NCBI GenBank assembly: GCA_029856125.1
Contig: JAHQWJ010000062.1
Coordinates: forward strand, 1-64,000
Length of the DNA: 64,000 bases
Origin: Promethearchaeia archaeon
Lineage (GTDB): Archaea; Asgardarchaeota; Lokiarchaeia; Sigyniarchaeales; SOKP01
Reading direction: 5' to 3'
In this document: piece by piece, positions 35,023-44,028 of the stretch
Layout of the letters: each line of letters opens with the position of its first letter
Position numbering within the stretch: the stretch's first letter is position 1
Translations under genes and position numbers: made by a program
Notes under the pieces: generated by a model
Told to the model about the DNA's origin: nothing
The model's database searches: none
What the model saw: only the letters and a program-made list of their open reading frames with translations

Positions 35023-35313
35023 ATGGGTAAAACTAAAAAAACTGGGATATCGGCAACCTTTGGAGCGCGTTATGGTGCTAATGTAAGAAAGAAATGGCGC
35101 TTGGTAATGGAGAAGCAAAAAGGTGGTAATTTAAAATGCCCACGGTGCGAAACAAAAGGATCTATTAATAGAATCTCCACAGGTATATGGCATTGTAAAA
35201 AATGTAATGCTAAGTTTACTGGTGGTGCTTATGATACCCAAACTCCTCGTGGTGCTGAATCATTTAGAATAGCGAAGCGAAAGCAACGAGAGTTAGAAAC
35301 TATAGAAGAATAA
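35023..35313 (+). CDS. rpl37ae: Large ribosomal subunit protein eL43 (L37Ae)
   Basis: 96 residues from ATG 35023. TGISATFGARYGANVRKKW and then a zinc ribbon CPRCETKG...CKKCNAKFTGGAY followed by TPRGAESFRIAKRKQ identify eL43. GTG at 35014 is six bases before the ATG and is its Shine-Dalgarno rather than a start. In most euryarchaea this gene continues the exosome superoperon and is followed by rpoP; here pcc1 follows directly with a one-base overlap (TAATG). Confidence 0.96.
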   Translation: MGKTKKTGISATFGARYGANVRKKWRLVMEKQKGGNLKCPRCETKGSINRISTGIWHCKKCNAKFTGGAYDTQTPRGAESFRIAKRKQRELETIEE

Positions 35314-35585
35314 TGAATAAAAATAACTTACTTATTATTAAATCTACCTTAGAGTTTCAATTTAAAACGCCTGAATTATGTAATTATTCTTATAACTCTA
35401 TTTTACCTGAATTTAAAGTTCAAAAATCAAAAAGATCCACTGTATCTTTAAAAAAAGAAGAAAAATCCTTAATCTTTTTAATAGAAAGTAGAGATATTAC
35501 CGCATTCAGAGCTTCAATTAATGAAATCATCAGTTTTGGTCGGATATTTGAAGGCGTTTTGAATATTGTAAATAACACGCAATAA
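35313..35585 (+). CDS. pcc1: KEOPS complex subunit Pcc1
   Basis: 90 residues. IIKSTLEFQFKTPELCNYSYNSILPE and the closing SRDITAFRASINEIISFGRIFEG match the Pcc1 family (ferredoxin-like, with RASxN near the C-terminal helix). Pcc1 dimers organise the KEOPS complex, which completes N6-threonylcarbamoyl-adenosine at position 37 of ANN-decoding tRNAs. The gene overlaps rpl37ae by one base. Cgi121 (39571) and YrdC/Sua5 (40771) of the same pathway lie close by. Confidence 0.88.
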   Translation: MNKNNLLIIKSTLEFQFKTPELCNYSYNSILPEFKVQKSKRSTVSLKKEEKSLIFLIESRDITAFRASINEIISFGRIFEGVLNIVNNTQ

Positions 35586-35661
35586 GCCTAAGATTAAATT
35601 ATTCGTAAATTTCATATTCCACATTTCATTAGATATTATAAAACAAATGTTGTGATTTTCG

Positions 35662-36018
35662 TTGACGATTAATTTAGATCAATTAGATGAAGAAACAAAA
35701 AAAAAATTTCAAAATTTAACTCAGGTTGGGCAGACTTTAGAACTCCTAACACAACAGAAGATTCAAATTGATAGTTCTATCAGAGAAACAGAACTTGCAC
35801 TGGGAGAGTTAGAAAAAGCAAATCCCGATACAATAGTTTATAAGCAAATTGGGGGTATAATGGTTAGAAGCGAAAGAGATAAGCTACTGGCAGAAAAAAC
35901 ATCTGATAAAGAAACCTTAAATATGCGATCAACCACGCTTGCTCAAAAAATAGAACGAACAAAGAGCACTTTTGAAAATATGCAAAAATCTCTTCAAGCA
36001 GATCTTCAAAATCAATAA
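35662..36018 (+). CDS. pfdB: Prefoldin beta subunit
   Basis: 118 residues with TTG start. Two long coiled coils flank a beta hairpin: LDEETKKKFQNLTQVGQTLELLTQQK, then PDTIVYKQIGGIMVRSERDKLL, which is the typical prefoldin-beta hairpin with the ...VYKxxGxxLV.. pattern, and a C-terminal coil. It forms the hexameric prefoldin chaperone with alpha subunits and delivers unfolded proteins (in eukaryotes, actin and tubulin) to the thermosome. It follows pcc1 as in other archaea. Confidence 0.93.
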   Translation: MTINLDQLDEETKKKFQNLTQVGQTLELLTQQKIQIDSSIRETELALGELEKANPDTIVYKQIGGIMVRSERDKLLAEKTSDKETLNMRSTTLAQKIERTKSTFENMQKSLQADLQNQ

Positions 36019-36033
36019 TTTAATGAAATATTC

Positions 36034-37029
36034 ATGCTTAATTCTAAAAAAGAGGTTTTTTTAAACTTCTTAAAAGGAAAAAATCTCTTAATTACCACCC
36101 ATGATTTAGCAGACCTTGATGGTTTTATCTCAGGAATTGCCTTAAAATACTGTTTTGAAACTCATTTCCCTAACCAAAGCATACAATTAACTTTTTCAGG
36201 GCTATCTAAGCATACAAAAAGTTTTATAAACAAATTTAGTACAAAATTTCCAAACTTTAGCTTTACCTATCAAGAGCATGTTGAATTATCAGACATCGAT
36301 GTTATCGTAATAGTTGACTCAAATAATCTAGATCAAATAAAGCTATTTAATAATTTAGATTTGAACATTCCTTTTGTCTTTATAGATCATCATTTAAATT
36401 TACAGAAAGATTATTCAGGTAATATTTCTTCACTTAATTTGATTTTTGAAAATTATTCTTCAACATCAGAGATAGTGTCATATTTATTTGATGATTGCAA
36501 TATAAAGCTTCCAATACCATACAAATATCTCCTTGTATCAGCAATATTGACCGATTCTGGGTTTCTCAAGTATGGAAATACCGGAACAATAAAAAATTTA
36601 AATAATATCTTACAGGATCAGTTAGAAATTCAGGATGTATTACCCCTACTAGAAAGAGAAGTAGACCTCTCAGAGAAAATTGCACGAATTAAAGCTCTTC
36701 AAAGAGTTAAGTTAATTCGAATTAACAATTGGTTAATAGGAATATCACATCTTAGTAGCTTTAGTGCTTCTGCTGCTTCAACCTTAACAAAAGTGGGTTT
36801 TGACATTGGAATTGTCGTATCTGAAGATAAATCTGATTACAGAATCACTACTCGAGCAAAAAAACAAGTTTGTCTAAAAACAGGTTTACATCTCGGGAAA
36901 ATTATTAGTAAAATAAATAATGTGAATGGTGGTGGACATGATGGCGCTGCTACTTTGAATGGTAAGAACGATGTAGAGGAAAGTCTCAATCAATTAATCA
37001 ATAAAATAAAAGAAACTTTAATTAATTAA
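36034..37029 (+). CDS. DHH-family phosphoesterase
   Basis: 331 residues. THDLADLDGFISGIAL gives motif I (DxD), VIVDSNN motif II, and FIDHHLN the DHH motif III; DSGFL follows. A C-terminal DHHA1 domain ends VNGGGHDGAATLNGK, the substrate-binding GGGH. Members hydrolyse nanoRNA, c-di-AMP or pAp, or act in RecJ-like DNA processing; the DHHA1 type fits an NrnA- or archaeal RecJ/GAN-like enzyme. It lies 15 bases after pfdB and 41 before the ECF genes on the same strand. Confidence 0.9.
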   Translation: MLNSKKEVFLNFLKGKNLLITTHDLADLDGFISGIALKYCFETHFPNQSIQLTFSGLSKHTKSFINKFSTKFPNFSFTYQEHVELSDIDVIVIVDSNNLDQIKLFNNLDLNIPFVFIDHHLNLQKDYSGNISSLNLIFENYSSTSEIVSYLFDDCNIKLPIPYKYLLVSAILTDSGFLKYGNTGTIKNLNNILQDQLEIQDVLPLLEREVDLSEKIARIKALQRVKLIRINNWLIGISHLSSFSASAASTLTKVGFDIGIVVSEDKSDYRITTRAKKQVCLKTGLHLGKIISKINNVNGGGHDGAATLNGKNDVEESLNQLINKIKETLIN

Positions 37030-37070
37030 CTATCCTTATAAAGCAAAAAGAATTATAGATATCTCCTTTC

Positions 37071-37910
37071 ATGAGCTTAATTAAATTTAATAATTTTCAT
37101 TTTCGATATAAAGGAAACGATGAGTATGCGCTTAACAATATTAATTTGGAAATAGAATCAAATAGATTTATTTTATTAGCTGGGGAGACTGGATCGGGTA
37201 AAACTTCATTAATTAGATGTATGAATGGATTAATCCCCCAATTTTACGCAGGTTATTATAAAGGACAAGTAGAAATTTCAGGAAAAAACACAACTGAAAC
37301 AACAATATCTGAATTATCTAGTGAAGTTGGAATCGTATTCCAAAATCCTGAAAATCAACTAATTGCAATGAATGTAGAACATGAGATAGCTTTCGGTTTG
37401 GAAAATTTGGGAATTCCAAGGGAAGAAATAAAAGAAAAAATTAAGGAAGTTGTAGAGATAACTGAAATTGAAAGTATTATAGGTAAAGCCCCTTTCGAGA
37501 TAAGTGGTGGTGAACAACAACGAGTTGCAATCGCTTCAATTTTAGTATTAGAACCTATGGTTATCGTTTTGGACGAACCAACAGCAAATTTAGACCCGTT
37601 ATTTGCAAGAAAAATTTTAAACCTATTAAAAAAAATTCAAGTCGAAAAGAAGATGACTATCATAATTAGTGAACACCGAATGGATTTACTTCTCCCATTA
37701 GTAGACGACATAATTTTAATGAAAGAAAGTGAGATCATAGCTCATGATACTAAGGATAAAATCATAAATTCTAACACATTTGAGAATTTGAATATTAATA
37801 AGCCAAAAATATATTCAATTTTCAATGAATTAAAAAATAGAAATCAATTTCAACACGATATTCCAGTTTCTATTCAAGATGCCATAAGTTCATTAAAAAT
37901 GATTAAATAA
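37071..37910 (+). CDS. ecfA: ECF transporter ATPase, first copy
   Basis: 279 residues. Walker A GETGSGKTSL, Q-loop VFQNPENQL, signature ISGGEQQRVAIA, Walker B MVIVLDEPTANLD and the H-loop ISEHRMD. Length and C-terminal extension match EcfA1. With EcfA2 and EcfT it powers uptake of vitamins, cofactors or metal ions captured by a separate substrate-binding S protein. It is the first gene of an ecfA-ecfA-ecfT cluster. Confidence 0.93.
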   Translation: MSLIKFNNFHFRYKGNDEYALNNINLEIESNRFILLAGETGSGKTSLIRCMNGLIPQFYAGYYKGQVEISGKNTTETTISELSSEVGIVFQNPENQLIAMNVEHEIAFGLENLGIPREEIKEKIKEVVEITEIESIIGKAPFEISGGEQQRVAIASILVLEPMVIVLDEPTANLDPLFARKILNLLKKIQVEKKMTIIISEHRMDLLLPLVDDIILMKESEIIAHDTKDKIINSNTFENLNINKPKIYSIFNELKNRNQFQHDIPVSIQDAISSLKMIK

Positions 37911-37922
37911 CTCGAAATACTC

Positions 37923-38780
37923 ATGATGGATGAAAATTCGCACCCTTTAATAATGGTACACGATGTTGATTATGTGTATTCAAACGGAACAATTGCATTA
38001 AAGCAAGTTTCATTAAATATTAAGAAAGGCGAATTTATTGCAATAATGGGGCAAAATGGAGCGGGAAAAACGACATTGATTCGTACTTTTAATGGTTTAA
38101 TCCGACCAACAAAAGGAAGTATTTTTTTAGAAGGAGAAAATATTGAGTCAAAAACTATTGCTACAATATCTAAAAAAGTTGGAGTTATCTTCCAGAATCC
38201 TATGCATCAACTATTTTCTAATACATTAGAGGATGAAATTAAATTTTCCTTGAAAAATCTAAATTTAGATAAAGAAGAAATTCAAATTAAAGTCGATCAA
38301 ATACTAAAGGAATTTGATCTCGAAAAATATCGAAAAAGATCCCCATTTAACTTATCTGGTGGAGAATCAAAAAAATTAGCTACAGCTTCTATACTATGTC
38401 GAGACCCTGACATTCTAGTTTTTGACGAACCAACATTAGGTCAAGACGCAAAAGAGATTAATTTCTTCCTTGGATTAATAAAGAACGAGTTAGAAAGAGG
38501 AAAAACAATAATAATAGTCACTCATAACATAGAATTTACAGTAGAACATGTTCCAAGGACAATCTTGATGGGTAGGGGACAAATTATTGCGGATGGTCCA
38601 ACACAGAGTATTTTTACGAACGAGTTTTTAATATCAAAATCTTCATTAATTATGCCACAAATATATCTATTCAAAAAAGAACTTCAAAAAATAGGAATTA
38701 CTGTTCCTAAAGAAATTATTAGAGAAAGCGAAATAATTGATTTTTTGGATGCTTATTTGCAGAGCAAATCCACAATTTAA
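37923..38780 (+). CDS. ecfA: ECF transporter ATPase, second copy
   Basis: 285 residues. Walker A GQNGAGKTTL, Q-loop IFQNPMHQLF, signature LSGGESKKLATA, Walker B ILVFDEPTLGQD, H-loop VTHNIEF. It pairs with the first EcfA into a heterodimer. Only 12 bases separate the two genes. The signature LSGGESKKL lacks the usual QRV, the kind of asymmetry seen between the two ATPases of ECF systems. Confidence 0.93.
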   Translation: MMDENSHPLIMVHDVDYVYSNGTIALKQVSLNIKKGEFIAIMGQNGAGKTTLIRTFNGLIRPTKGSIFLEGENIESKTIATISKKVGVIFQNPMHQLFSNTLEDEIKFSLKNLNLDKEEIQIKVDQILKEFDLEKYRKRSPFNLSGGESKKLATASILCRDPDILVFDEPTLGQDAKEINFFLGLIKNELERGKTIIIVTHNIEFTVEHVPRTILMGRGQIIADGPTQSIFTNEFLISKSSLIMPQIYLFKKELQKIGITVPKEIIRESEIIDFLDAYLQSKSTI

Positions 38781-38797
38781 AGGAGGAAAATTAATAA

Positions 38798-39574
38798 ATG
38801 TCTTTAGAATTTCTGAGCGCTTTCAAATTCTTGAAAAAAGAGACTTTTCTCCACAGTTTAGATCCAAGAACTAAATTATTACTTGCTATAACATATACGA
38901 TTAGTGCTCTATTATTTCAAGAAATAATCCCCTTATTACTAATTTTAATAACCCTACTCCCAGTAATAATTATTGGAAAGTTGTTTAAAAAATGGGTTAA
39001 GAGCGTCAAAGGAATGTCTTTCCTCTACGTTTTTATTATTGTTCTTAATACTCTATTTATTAATGAAAATGGATTATCGTTCGCCATTGCTATGATCTTA
39101 AGGATTTCTATAATGATTTCAGCATTCTCTTTGTTTTTTTTAACTGTGGACCCAAACGATTTAGCTCTTTCCCTAATTTCTATGAAAATCCCATACGAGT
39201 ATGCGTTTTCTTTCTCGTTAGCATTTAGGTTTGTTCCAACTATTGCTATAGAAACACAAAATATCATCGATGCTCAACAGAGTCGAGGATATGAAATGCA
39301 AAAAAAAGGGATTATAAATCAAATAAAAAACTTATTTCCTCTTTTAGTTCCTCTTATTGTTAGTTCAATAAAAAGAGCTTTTAACGTAGCAGAAGCCTTA
39401 GAATCACGATCTTTTGGTAATAAAAAAGATCGGACATTTTATTATACGATTAGTTATTCCTTAAAAGATTGGATATTTTCGCTATACTTGATTCTTTTGT
39501 TAGCTCTTTTAATATTTATTAGAATTAACTTCATGTTAATGCCATTATGGTTTAGGTGGAGTTTACCATTATGA
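38798..39574 (+). CDS. ecfT: ECF transporter transmembrane subunit EcfT
   Basis: 258 residues, with about five membrane helices and the EcfT opening FLHSLDPRTKLLLAITYTIS. The coupling helices carry the two A-R-G-like motifs: QQSRGYEMQKKG and ALESRSFG. It connects the ATPases to the S component. A strong GGAGG site lies upstream. No S-component gene is seen in the window, so this is a shared (group II) energising module. Its stop overlaps the cgi121 start (ATGA). Confidence 0.92.
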   Translation: MSLEFLSAFKFLKKETFLHSLDPRTKLLLAITYTISALLFQEIIPLLLILITLLPVIIIGKLFKKWVKSVKGMSFLYVFIIVLNTLFINENGLSFAIAMILRISIMISAFSLFFLTVDPNDLALSLISMKIPYEYAFSFSLAFRFVPTIAIETQNIIDAQQSRGYEMQKKGIINQIKNLFPLLVPLIVSSIKRAFNVAEALESRSFGNKKDRTFYYTISYSLKDWIFSLYLILLLALLIFIRINFMLMPLWFRWSLPL

Positions 39575-40227
39575 ATACCTATTCTATTGCGAATTCAAAT
39601 GGTGTTTCTAATTATTACATTGGAATTAACCAGATTGAGATTGATCCCAAAGAAGTTCAAATAAACAAATTAGTAGAATTAATTGAAATTATTCAAAGTC
39701 ATTATGAAGATACCCTTTTACAATTCTTCAACGATAGATATATTCTAAACCCAGAACATATATTGCATGCTTGTCATTTCGTCCAAAAAGCCTTCTATAC
39801 TAAAAATAACATTTCAAATAAAAAGAATCTTGAATTTCTTCTATACTTAGCTGCTAAGAGACAAATTAAGCTAAGTCTCGAATTTTTTGGGGTAAACGAT
39901 TATAATTTACAAGATAAAAGAATAAGTTTTTGTATTATCTCTCAAAAGGATAATATTCAGCAAGTGAATATCGAAATTAATAGCTATTTACATTCTCAAG
40001 ATATAGACTTAAATTTAGGAAATTTATCTATTGATAAGTTTAAAAACGTCAAAAAGTATTTTGAGTTTTCTGATACCCAGATTTTAACCGTCTTAAAGGC
40101 TTACGGATATAAAAACGACGTATTAGATATAAGTTCCAAAAATTTAGAAAGCTTGTATGGAGCATTGAATGACTTAATTTGTGAAAAAATGGTTTTACTA
40201 AGTTTAGAAAAAAGGAGATCTATTTAG
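39571..40227 (+). CDS. cgi121: KEOPS complex subunit Cgi121
   Basis: About 218 residues from ATG 39571, overlapping the ecfT stop; a GTG at 39556 is also in frame but belongs to GGTGGAG. The Cgi121/TPRKB core is visible: LNPEHILHACHFVQKAFYTK, NISNKKNLEFLLYLAAKRQI, then FGVNDYNLQDKRISFCIIS. The C-terminal ~70 residues, with LKAYGYKNDVLDISSKNLE, are an extension beyond the usual ~150-170. Cgi121 binds the tRNA 3' end for KEOPS. Location after an ECF transporter is unusual. Confidence 0.75.
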   Translation: MNTYSIANSNGVSNYYIGINQIEIDPKEVQINKLVELIEIIQSHYEDTLLQFFNDRYILNPEHILHACHFVQKAFYTKNNISNKKNLEFLLYLAAKRQIKLSLEFFGVNDYNLQDKRISFCIISQKDNIQQVNIEINSYLHSQDIDLNLGNLSIDKFKNVKKYFEFSDTQILTVLKAYGYKNDVLDISSKNLESLYGALNDLICEKMVLLSLEKRRSI

Positions 40228-40754
40228 AACTTATTGTACTTATTATTGATAACAAAGATATCATCGGGAGTTAGAAACGATATCCCACTAACCTTTCCTA
40301 GAAGTTCGATCTTTATAATTTTATCTGGATTATCCAAATCTACTCTATTAGTAATTATTTTTGCCACTGATTCAATAATGACATCTCGTTCTATAATCTC
40401 ATTTTTTCTACGTTTTAATTCGATCTTAAAAGAATCTTCTTTGTTTAAATAAAGAGGATAATATTTTTCTACAAAATCCTTTATTACATTTAGTTTTGTT
40501 TCACACACGTAATCAATAGGGACAATTTTCAGGATGAATTGAAAAAAACTAGAATCTTTTTCTAGGATTTCTTTAATCTTTCGTATCACTTCTTTAGTAT
40601 CAAGGTTGGTTGCAGCGGTTATTAATCCAGGATATTTGATCCCTTGAATAATAGGGTATGTATCGCCACACATTAACAGAGTAAACCAAATTTCTGCTTT
40701 TGCATTCGCTTCGTTAAATCTCGAAGTTGAGACTAATAAATTAAAGTTATTCAA
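40224..40754 (-). CDS. THUMP-domain protein (Tan1-like)
   Basis: 176 residues. FNLLVSTSRFNEANAKAEIWF opens an N-terminal ferredoxin-like domain. The THUMP domain follows, with FQFILKIVPIDYVCETKL, FKIELKRRKNEIIE and IKIELLGKVSGISFLTPDDIF, the classical THUMP ending. Archaeal and eukaryotic Tan1 helps acetylate cytidine 12 of tRNA-Leu and tRNA-Ser; a stand-alone THUMP of this size fits. It is convergent with cgi121 (four-base overlap) and 16 bases upstream of the YrdC stop. Confidence 0.85.
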   Translation of the reverse strand: MNNFNLLVSTSRFNEANAKAEIWFTLLMCGDTYPIIQGIKYPGLITAATNLDTKEVIRKIKEILEKDSSFFQFILKIVPIDYVCETKLNVIKDFVEKYYPLYLNKEDSFKIELKRRKNEIIERDVIIESVAKIITNRVDLDNPDKIIKIELLGKVSGISFLTPDDIFVINNKYNKF

Positions 40755-40770
40755 TATTTACTCCAAATAG

Positions 40771-41439
40771 TTAATTTTTATTTAATTTAATAAAAACTTC
40801 AATTTCCTCTTCTGTTACGACCCCAGTTCGCAATAGCTTTAACTCTTCCAAAGTACAATCAACAATTGTCGTGGGAACTTTCGTTTTGGTTTTTCCCCCA
40901 TCAAGTATTAGATCTATTGGTGTTAAAAATTTTTTCGCTACTTCGTTTCCACTTATCGATGGAGGTTCTCCAGAATAGTTAGCTGAAGTTCCTATTATTC
41001 CCCCAAAATATCCTTTTATTTTTAATTTTTTTAAAATAGTTAGAACGATCTCGTTTTCTGGTACGCGAATACCAATCGTATTTCTACCAGCCGTAACTTC
41101 TGGAGGAATAATATTAGGTTCCTTCTTATTTAAAATTAAGGTCAATTGACCAGGCCAGAAGTGTTCAGCTAATTTATAACCTATTTTGTTAAATTCCGCA
41201 ACTTTTTCTGCTTCTTCAATATCTGCAACTAATAGTAATAATCCCTTTGAACGATCTCGATACTTGATATCGTAAATCTTTTCAATAGCAATTAGATTTG
41301 TTGGATCACATCCAAGCCCGTATACACTATTAGTAGGGAAAGCAATTAATTTACCCTCAATAATGTTCTCCACTGCAGTTTCGAAAACAAATTCTAAATC
41401 TTGAATTTTTTTTCCTTTAAGTTTTATTAAAAAACCCAT
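40771..41439 (-). CDS. Threonylcarbamoyl-AMP synthase (YrdC/Sua5 family)
   Basis: 222 residues of the YrdC type, without the extra Sua5 domain. Visible are IAFPTNSVYGLGCDPTN, IYDIKYRDRSKGLLLLVA with the KxR ATP/bicarbonate-binding set, FWPGQLTLIL and TIGIRVPENE...GGIIGTSANYSGEPP. It makes threonylcarbamoyl-AMP from threonine, bicarbonate and ATP, the substrate of KEOPS. Pcc1 and Cgi121 genes lie within 6 kb, so most of the t6A pathway is locally clustered; Kae1 and Bud32 are not in the window. Confidence 0.95.
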   Translation of the reverse strand: MGFLIKLKGKKIQDLEFVFETAVENIIEGKLIAFPTNSVYGLGCDPTNLIAIEKIYDIKYRDRSKGLLLLVADIEEAEKVAEFNKIGYKLAEHFWPGQLTLILNKKEPNIIPPEVTAGRNTIGIRVPENEIVLTILKKLKIKGYFGGIIGTSANYSGEPPSISGNEVAKKFLTPIDLILDGGKTKTKVPTTIVDCTLEELKLLRTGVVTEEEIEVFIKLNKN

Positions 41440-41484
41440 TTGGATTCATTTGGATTATTTATTTATTAAATAATAAAAAATGTT

Positions 41485-42423
41485 TCACTGATGATTTTCT
41501 TGGCAGAATAATTCATCAGCGAGATTAGCCCACTGAAGATCGAGTCTTTCTTGAAGTTCAATTAACTCTTTTTCAGATAATTTTGAAAATCGTTTCTGTC
41601 TTGATAAGTAATCGATTAGTGGAGCTCTTTTTGAAGGATCTAATAGTGGTTTGCTTTTTTTTGATAAAGTTAAAACACCATTTTCGATTTCATATAAAAT
41701 CCACGAACCTGTTTTAACTGCTAAACGAGGAATTTCAATAGCATCTTCGGAAGCAATGCCCCATCCAGGAGGACAAGAAGCCAAAATGTGAATGTATTTA
41801 CATCCTTCAATTGATTTTGCTTTTTTAAATTTCTCATAAATATCGAGAGGTTCGCTTACAGAACAAGTGGCAACATAAGGGATATCATGTGCTGCCATTA
41901 TCCGGGGTAGATTTTTCTTAAATCGTTCTTTTCCTAATGTGGTTGTAGTTGTTATTGCTCCATGTGGTGTGCTAGATGATCGTTGAATTCCTGTATTCAT
42001 GTACGCTTCGTTATCGTAACAACAATAAATAAAATCAGAATTCCTTTCAGCAGCTCCACTCAAACCTTGAATGCCAATGTCTGTCGTGCCTCCATCTCCA
42101 GCAAAAACTAAAGTCGTCATTTTCTCCCATACTTTACCGGGAAATCGATAATTCTTTGCTTTGAAGGCAGCAGACATCCCAGTTGCAGCCGCTGCCGCCG
42201 CTGCAAATGCCATGTTTGTAAATGGGAAATTTGGTGCAGCTTTGGGCCATAACCCTACTACTACATTTAAACAACTAGCTGGTGATATTAATGCTGTATT
42301 GTGGCCCAATGCTTTCATTGCCCATCGTAGGGCAATTTCGAGACCACATCCAGCACAACATGAATTTCCTGGAAGAAAAAATTCTTCTTGACAAGATTCT
42401 AATGCTTCTTTTAATTTTACCAT
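41485..42423 (-). CDS. porB: 2-oxoacid (probably pyruvate):ferredoxin oxidoreductase, beta subunit
   Basis: 312 residues. The thiamine pyrophosphate motif is FAGDGGTTDIGIQGLSGAAER, with CCYDNEAYMNTGIQRSSSTP downstream (GDG...N pattern). Four cysteines coordinate the proximal [4Fe-4S] cluster (CCAGC near the start, CPPGW region). It oxidatively decarboxylates a 2-oxoacid to acyl-CoA with electrons to ferredoxin. YDNEAYMNTGIQRS is very like pyruvate enzymes, but 2-ketoisovalerate enzymes are similar. It is the last gene of a gamma-delta-alpha-beta operon, 3 bases after porA. Confidence 0.9.
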   Translation of the reverse strand: MVKLKEALESCQEEFFLPGNSCCAGCGLEIALRWAMKALGHNTALISPASCLNVVVGLWPKAAPNFPFTNMAFAAAAAAATGMSAAFKAKNYRFPGKVWEKMTTLVFAGDGGTTDIGIQGLSGAAERNSDFIYCCYDNEAYMNTGIQRSSSTPHGAITTTTTLGKERFKKNLPRIMAAHDIPYVATCSVSEPLDIYEKFKKAKSIEGCKYIHILASCPPGWGIASEDAIEIPRLAVKTGSWILYEIENGVLTLSKKSKPLLDPSKRAPLIDYLSRQKRFSKLSEKELIELQERLDLQWANLADELFCQENHQ

Positions 42424-42426
42424 TAT

Positions 42427-43683
42427 CTATTCCACCTCTAATAATCCGTCCCAAAAAGTGCCATAAAGCATATCTTTTGGGAACTCTCCGGTTTCGTTTA
42501 GTTTTATTAACATTTTTAATTGAACTTTTTGTTGTTCCAAAGTAACTTCTCTTCCGCCTAAACCGTTTATCATTGGCAATATTCTAGCGGTACCCTTAAC
42601 TCCATGTAAAGCGGTTTTTACCTCGCAACTCACGGGTCCTCCCGTTGGACTTCCAAACGCCGTTGCTCTATCAACTACTCCAAGAAGTGGCACTTTTTTA
42701 GCAATTTCAATAATATCTTCAACTGGAAAAGGTCTTAAATGCCTTAATTTAACCATACCAACGTTATATCCTTCTTCTCTCAAATCATCAACCGCTTGTT
42801 CCATTTGTAGAGCTAAGTCCCCATAAATTACCATCCCTACATCTGCCCCTTTCATTTTATATTCTTGAACTAAACCATTTCCGTAATTTCTACCGAAAGT
42901 CTTTTCAAAATCTTTTGCTACGCTTTTAATTTTCTCTTTAGCTCTAACCATGGCATCGTGAATCTTCATTCTGAACTCGTAATAGAATCCCGATGGCATG
43001 ATGAGATTCCCAAACATTAGAGGTCTTTCTGGATCAAACCATATATGAGGCCATCCTTTTTCGTCTGGCAAAGGTGGTAAAAATGAATCAACTAAATCTT
43101 GATCTTCAATTATTACAGGTTTAGATGTGTGAGATAATATAAATCCTCCGTAGGCGACGAATTTAGGCAATAAAACTTCGTAATCTTCACATATTTTATA
43201 GGACATTAAAATTTCGTCGTAAATCTCTTGATGAGTCGCACAAAACGCAGTCATCCATCCAGTGTCCCGACAACTAATAACATCTGTAAAATCAGCCCAT
43301 ATATTCCATGGTGGTGCAGCCCCTCTCGATGCAATAGTGGTGACAATTGGTAATCTGGACCCACTAGCCCAATGAAGCATCTCGAACATGTAAAAAAGGC
43401 CTTGTCCTGCCGTTGCTGTAAAAGTTCGAGTTCCAGCTTTACTTGCTGCAATAACTGAAGCCATTACAGAATGTTCAGATTCTACTTTTATATACTGAGT
43501 TCCTGGCATTAATCCATTATCAGCAAATTCAGAAAGTTTTTCTACTACTGTTGTTTGAGGCGTAATTGGATAAGCGCTTATAACTTGAACTCTGGCAGAC
43601 TTAGCGGCGTAAGCTGCTGAAATGTTTCCTTTTATTACTATCGTTTCTTTTTCTTGAACAAAATCATTTGTGGCTTCAACCAT
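42427..43683 (-). CDS. porA: 2-oxoacid:ferredoxin oxidoreductase, alpha subunit
   Basis: 418 residues from ATG 43683. Longer in-frame starts would run back through the delta gene and have no homology. The start of the domain reads VIKGNISAAYAAKSARVQVI then SAYPITPQTTVVEKL, the PorA signature. TFTATAGQGLFYMFEMLHWASG and the C-terminal GVVDRATAFGSPTGG follow. It binds the substrate side of the thiamine site together with PorB and carries the CoA-binding region. It follows the delta gene (TAA-G-ATG). Confidence 0.93.
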   Translation of the reverse strand: MVEATNDFVQEKETIVIKGNISAAYAAKSARVQVISAYPITPQTTVVEKLSEFADNGLMPGTQYIKVESEHSVMASVIAASKAGTRTFTATAGQGLFYMFEMLHWASGSRLPIVTTIASRGAAPPWNIWADFTDVISCRDTGWMTAFCATHQEIYDEILMSYKICEDYEVLLPKFVAYGGFILSHTSKPVIIEDQDLVDSFLPPLPDEKGWPHIWFDPERPLMFGNLIMPSGFYYEFRMKIHDAMVRAKEKIKSVAKDFEKTFGRNYGNGLVQEYKMKGADVGMVIYGDLALQMEQAVDDLREEGYNVGMVKLRHLRPFPVEDIIEIAKKVPLLGVVDRATAFGSPTGGPVSCEVKTALHGVKGTARILPMINGLGGREVTLEQQKVQLKMLIKLNETGEFPKDMLYGTFWDGLLEVE

Positions 43684-43684
43684 C

Positions 43685-44026
43685 TTATATATCACTCTCT
43701 CTAACCATTTCAATATTTTTAGTAGGACATTCTTTTGCGCAAATTCCACAACCTTTACAATATAATAAATCAATTTCAAAATGTCCATCTTCTTTCTTTT
43801 CAATAACACCTTCGGGACAATACATCCAACAAATTCCGCATTTATTACAGTTTTCTTGATCTATTATAGGTCTAAATGTTCTCCAATCACCGGTCGCTCC
43901 CATGTTTCCTTCAATAGGTAGGGAAATAGGAATTGGAGGCAACTCTTTCCAATTTTTATATTCTTGAACTTTAGGGCGTTCTTTTTTAGATTTATTAATT
44001 TTTTTCCATTTTTCAGATTCAGACAT
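43685..44026 (-). CDS. porD: 2-oxoacid:ferredoxin oxidoreductase, delta (ferredoxin-like) subunit
   Basis: 113 residues. An N-terminal linker of about 55 residues is followed by two [4Fe-4S] motifs: [14 protein letters not shown] and [13 protein letters not shown]. This subunit relays electrons from the thiamine site clusters to external ferredoxin. It sits 2 bases after the gamma gene and just before porA, the order found in Pyrococcus and many anaerobic archaea. Confidence 0.95.
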   Translation of the reverse strand: MSESEKWKKINKSKKERPKVQEYKNWKELPPIPISLPIEGNMGATGDWRTFRPIIDQENCNKCGICWMYCPEGVIEKKEDGHFEIDLLYCKGCGICAKECPTKNIEMVRESDI

Positions 44027-44028
44027 AA

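Noticed and set aside
42161..42545. Plus-strand frames across the porA/porB junction
   Set aside because: Antisense to conserved thiamine-enzyme motifs; no independent support.
43684..43809. Longer N-terminus for porA (start at 43809)
   Set aside because: It would overlap the whole ferredoxin-domain end of porD in another frame and adds no homologous sequence; ATG 43683 follows the porD stop directly.
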